Shown here: in pieces, positions 4,971-6,437 of the stretch | Position numbering within the stretch: position 1 is the first letter of the stretch | Layout of the letters: each line of letters starts with the position of its first letter | NCBI GenBank assembly: GCA_003141795.1 | Contig: PLNO01000267.1 | Coordinates: 1 to 6,437 of the forward strand | Length of the DNA: 6,437 bases | Source: Spirochaetaceae bacterium | Lineage (GTDB): Bacteria > Spirochaetota > Spirochaetia > SZUA-6 > Fen-1364 | Reading direction: 5' to 3' | Notes under the pieces: generated by a model | What the model saw: the letters and a program-made list of their open reading frames with translations, nothing else | What the model was told of the DNA's origin: nothing | Database searches by the model: none | Position numbers and translations under genes: made by a program

Positions 4971-6139
4971 TCATCCTCCAGGTCGGGGACATCATCCGTG
5001 GGACAGCGCCGAATCCGCAGTTGTACCTCTGGCTCGTCATCGCCGTCATCGGCGTCATCGCTCTCATCGTCATCGGCTCCGTGATCAGCCGCAGGTCGCG
5101 GCCGCAGACCGCCGCCGACGTCCAGCAGTACTCGAGCGGAGTCTTCCGCAGGGCCGGCAAGGGGATCGGGCTTGCACCGGCGCATCTGGACGTGCTTGAA
5201 AACCTCGTGCGCATGTGCAAAGTGAAGCAGCCGTTGCTCGTCTATTCGAGCGCCGGGCTTCTGGACGACACGCTGAAGAAGGGGCTGTACTCCCTGGACA
5301 ATGCGCGCGACCTCTCCCCCGAGGACAAGGAGCACCGCAAGACCCTCATCTTCCAGATCAAGCAGATCATCGAGAAGAACGCTCGCAAGGGCGCGGTGCT
5401 CCGTTCGACGAACTTTCTCAAGCCGGGGCAGCTCCTCACCATCACCCCCGAAGGCGCCCCCCCCTTCTCCAGCAAGGTCATCTCCAACATGAAGGATTTC
5501 CTCACCGTTTCAGCCCCTGCGCAGCCCGCGGGGACGAATACGCGCTGGATGCGCGGGACGAAGCTCTCCGTCTACCTCTGGCGGGAGAACGACTCGGGGT
5601 ACTCGTTCATCTCCAAGGTGCTGGGCTACGACACGGTGAAAGGGCTTCCCAGTGTGCTCGTCCAGCACTCGAAAACGCTGAGAAGGGAGCAGCGGCGCAG
5701 TAGCAGGCGGCGGGAGCTCATGCGGCCCTGTTTCTACTACCCCATCCGCATCATCGAGACGGGGCAGGGCCGCAAGGCGGAACACAAGGCCATGGTGGAG
5801 CAGAACATGCGCACCCTGGGGACCGTGGTCGATCTTTCCAACGGGGGCTGCGCGATCCAGGCCATGAGCCCCTTCGACAAGGGCAAGCTCGTCATGGTCG
5901 AGTTCGAGATCGAGCGCAGGGCCCCCATCCGCGCCTTCGGCAAGGTGATGCACATACACCGCAAGAAAGGGCGCGGCGGCATCATGCACGTGAAGTTCAC
6001 CCGCGTGACCCGGCAGTACCTCAACAGGATCAGCGAGTTCGTTTACGATTTTTCACGGCCCACGACCGTGGCCCAGGCCCGTCAGCAGATGGACCGTTCG
6101 GTCCCCGGCCGGGGAGGGACCCGACCCGTTTCGCGTTGA
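4967..6139 (+). CDS. Membrane-anchored PilZ-domain cyclic di-GMP receptor
   Basis: A 390-residue protein likely to sense cyclic di-GMP at the inner membrane and relay it to motility. One transmembrane helix (about 19-40, LYLWLVIAVIGVIALIVIGS) is followed by RRSR, predicting a short outside N-terminus and a cytoplasmic body. A helical region (about 50-140) leads to a YcgR N-domain-like beta region (about 150-240: LKPGQLLTIT, FSSKVISNM, WMRGTKLSVYLW, YSFISKVLGY). The PilZ domain follows (about 241-360), with the ligand motifs RRSSR at 243-247 (RxxxR) and DLSNGG at 289-294 (D/NxSxxG), both intact. The C-terminal 30 residues are basic and probably disordered. The start overlaps the upstream stop as ATGA (4967-4970) with only a weak GAAAGG upstream, so translation is probably coupled to the unknown gene. 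By analogy to YcgR it could modulate the flagellar motor, but its partner is not known. Confidence 0.93.
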   Translation: MIILQVGDIIRGTAPNPQLYLWLVIAVIGVIALIVIGSVISRRSRPQTAADVQQYSSGVFRRAGKGIGLAPAHLDVLENLVRMCKVKQPLLVYSSAGLLDDTLKKGLYSLDNARDLSPEDKEHRKTLIFQIKQIIEKNARKGAVLRSTNFLKPGQLLTITPEGAPPFSSKVISNMKDFLTVSAPAQPAGTNTRWMRGTKLSVYLWRENDSGYSFISKVLGYDTVKGLPSVLVQHSKTLRREQRRSSRRRELMRPCFYYPIRIIETGQGRKAEHKAMVEQNMRTLGTVVDLSNGGCAIQAMSPFDKGKLVMVEFEIERRAPIRAFGKVMHIHRKKGRGGIMHVKFTRVTRQYLNRISEFVYDFSRPTTVAQARQQMDRSVPGRGGTRPVSR

Positions 6140-6170
6140 CCTCAGGGGCAGTTTCCACTACCCTCAAGGC

Positions 6171-6437
6171 GTGAACGCGCACACGGTCCTGCACAGCCAC
6201 AGCACGAGCGCGGAGGAAACCGTCGCCCTCGGGGAAAAACTGGCGAAGCTGATGGCCCAGGGGTACCCGGAGGGCATCGTGCTCCTCCTCGTCGGTCCTC
6301 TCGGCGCGGGCAAGACCGTCCTCGCCAAGGGCATCGCGCGCGGCCTGGGAATCACGGAGCCGATCATCAGTCCCACGTACACCATCGTTTCGGAATACCG
6401 CTCGGGATTGCGCCCGCTCACCCACATCGACCTGTAC
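6171..6437 (+). CDS. tsaE: TsaE, tRNA t6A-modification ATPase (3' end outside the window)
   Basis: The first 89 codons of TsaE (YjeE), the P-loop ATPase that works with TsaB and TsaD to make N6-threonylcarbamoyladenosine at position 37 of ANN-decoding tRNAs. The frame is open to the last base, and the family length is about 150 residues, so about 40% is missing. Family marks are SAEETVALGEKLAKL (13-27), the Walker A motif GPLGAGKT (42-49), SPTYTIVSEY (67-76), and HIDLY (85-89), which begins the conserved HxDxYR motif. I chose the GTG at 6171 because it gives the usual short N-terminus before the S-EET helix, and no in-frame ATG or GTG occurs nearby upstream. The ribosome site is poor (AAGG at 6166-6169, only 1 nt away). 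It begins 31 nt after the PilZ gene and may depend on read-through from it. A tsaB gene often follows. Confidence 0.93.
   Translation, partial: MNAHTVLHSHSTSAEETVALGEKLAKLMAQGYPEGIVLLLVGPLGAGKTVLAKGIARGLGITEPIISPTYTIVSEYRSGLRPLTHIDLY

Noticed and set aside
6100..6121. Palindromic CCCCGGCCGGGG and GGTCCC/GGGACC pairing at the end of the PilZ gene as a terminator
   Set aside because: It lies inside the coding sequence, has no useful T run, and tsaE starts shortly after; GC-rich codons for a Pro/Gly/Arg tail explain it.

Overview
The window looks like part of a spirochaete chromosome from a high-GC lineage (GC above about 60% by eye), probably a free-living or environmental member of the Treponema/Spirochaeta group. 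Three things point there. The flagellins are short core-only proteins starting MIINHNMSA and ending in SVLxLLQ, as in spirochaetal FlaB. Two FlaB paralogues lie in tandem. The order flaB - flaB - flaG - fliD - unknown - pilZ - tsaE resembles the region I recall from Treponema pallidum around flaB1/flaB3/fliD up to the yjeE-type gene (from memory, not searched).

Layout, all on the + strand. Positions 1-365 are the 3' end of a first flagellin, closed by a convincing intrinsic terminator (383-415). A 271-nt gap follows; it holds a weak sigma-28-like -10 box and two hairpins upstream of the second flagellin gene (637-1470). A 202-nt gap with four hairpins precedes flaG (1673-2023). fliD (2054-4078) follows after 30 nt. 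An unrecognised 291-residue cytoplasmic protein (4095-4970) follows after 16 nt, and it overlaps by 4 nt a membrane-anchored PilZ protein (4967-6139). The window ends inside tsaE (6171 onward), an ATPase of tRNA t6A modification.

How the genes fit together: FlaB paralogues form the core of the periplasmic filament, FliD caps it and FlaG affects filament length. The unknown gene and the PilZ gene are tightly linked to fliD, which suggests roles in filament assembly or motility control; the PilZ protein has the residues needed to bind cyclic di-GMP. tsaE is a housekeeping gene carried at the end of the cluster.

The most interesting signal is in the untranslated leaders. The second flaB gene and flaG each have GGA-bearing hairpins at or just upstream of the Shine-Dalgarno sequence. 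The flaG example puts the Shine-Dalgarno GGA in the loop of a GUAC/GUAC hairpin that closely matches the CsrA binding consensus. This suggests translational control of filament genes by CsrA. I see no CRISPR array, insertion sequence, tRNA, rRNA or phage gene, and no wholly new system beyond the unknown flagellar-operon gene and the structured leaders.
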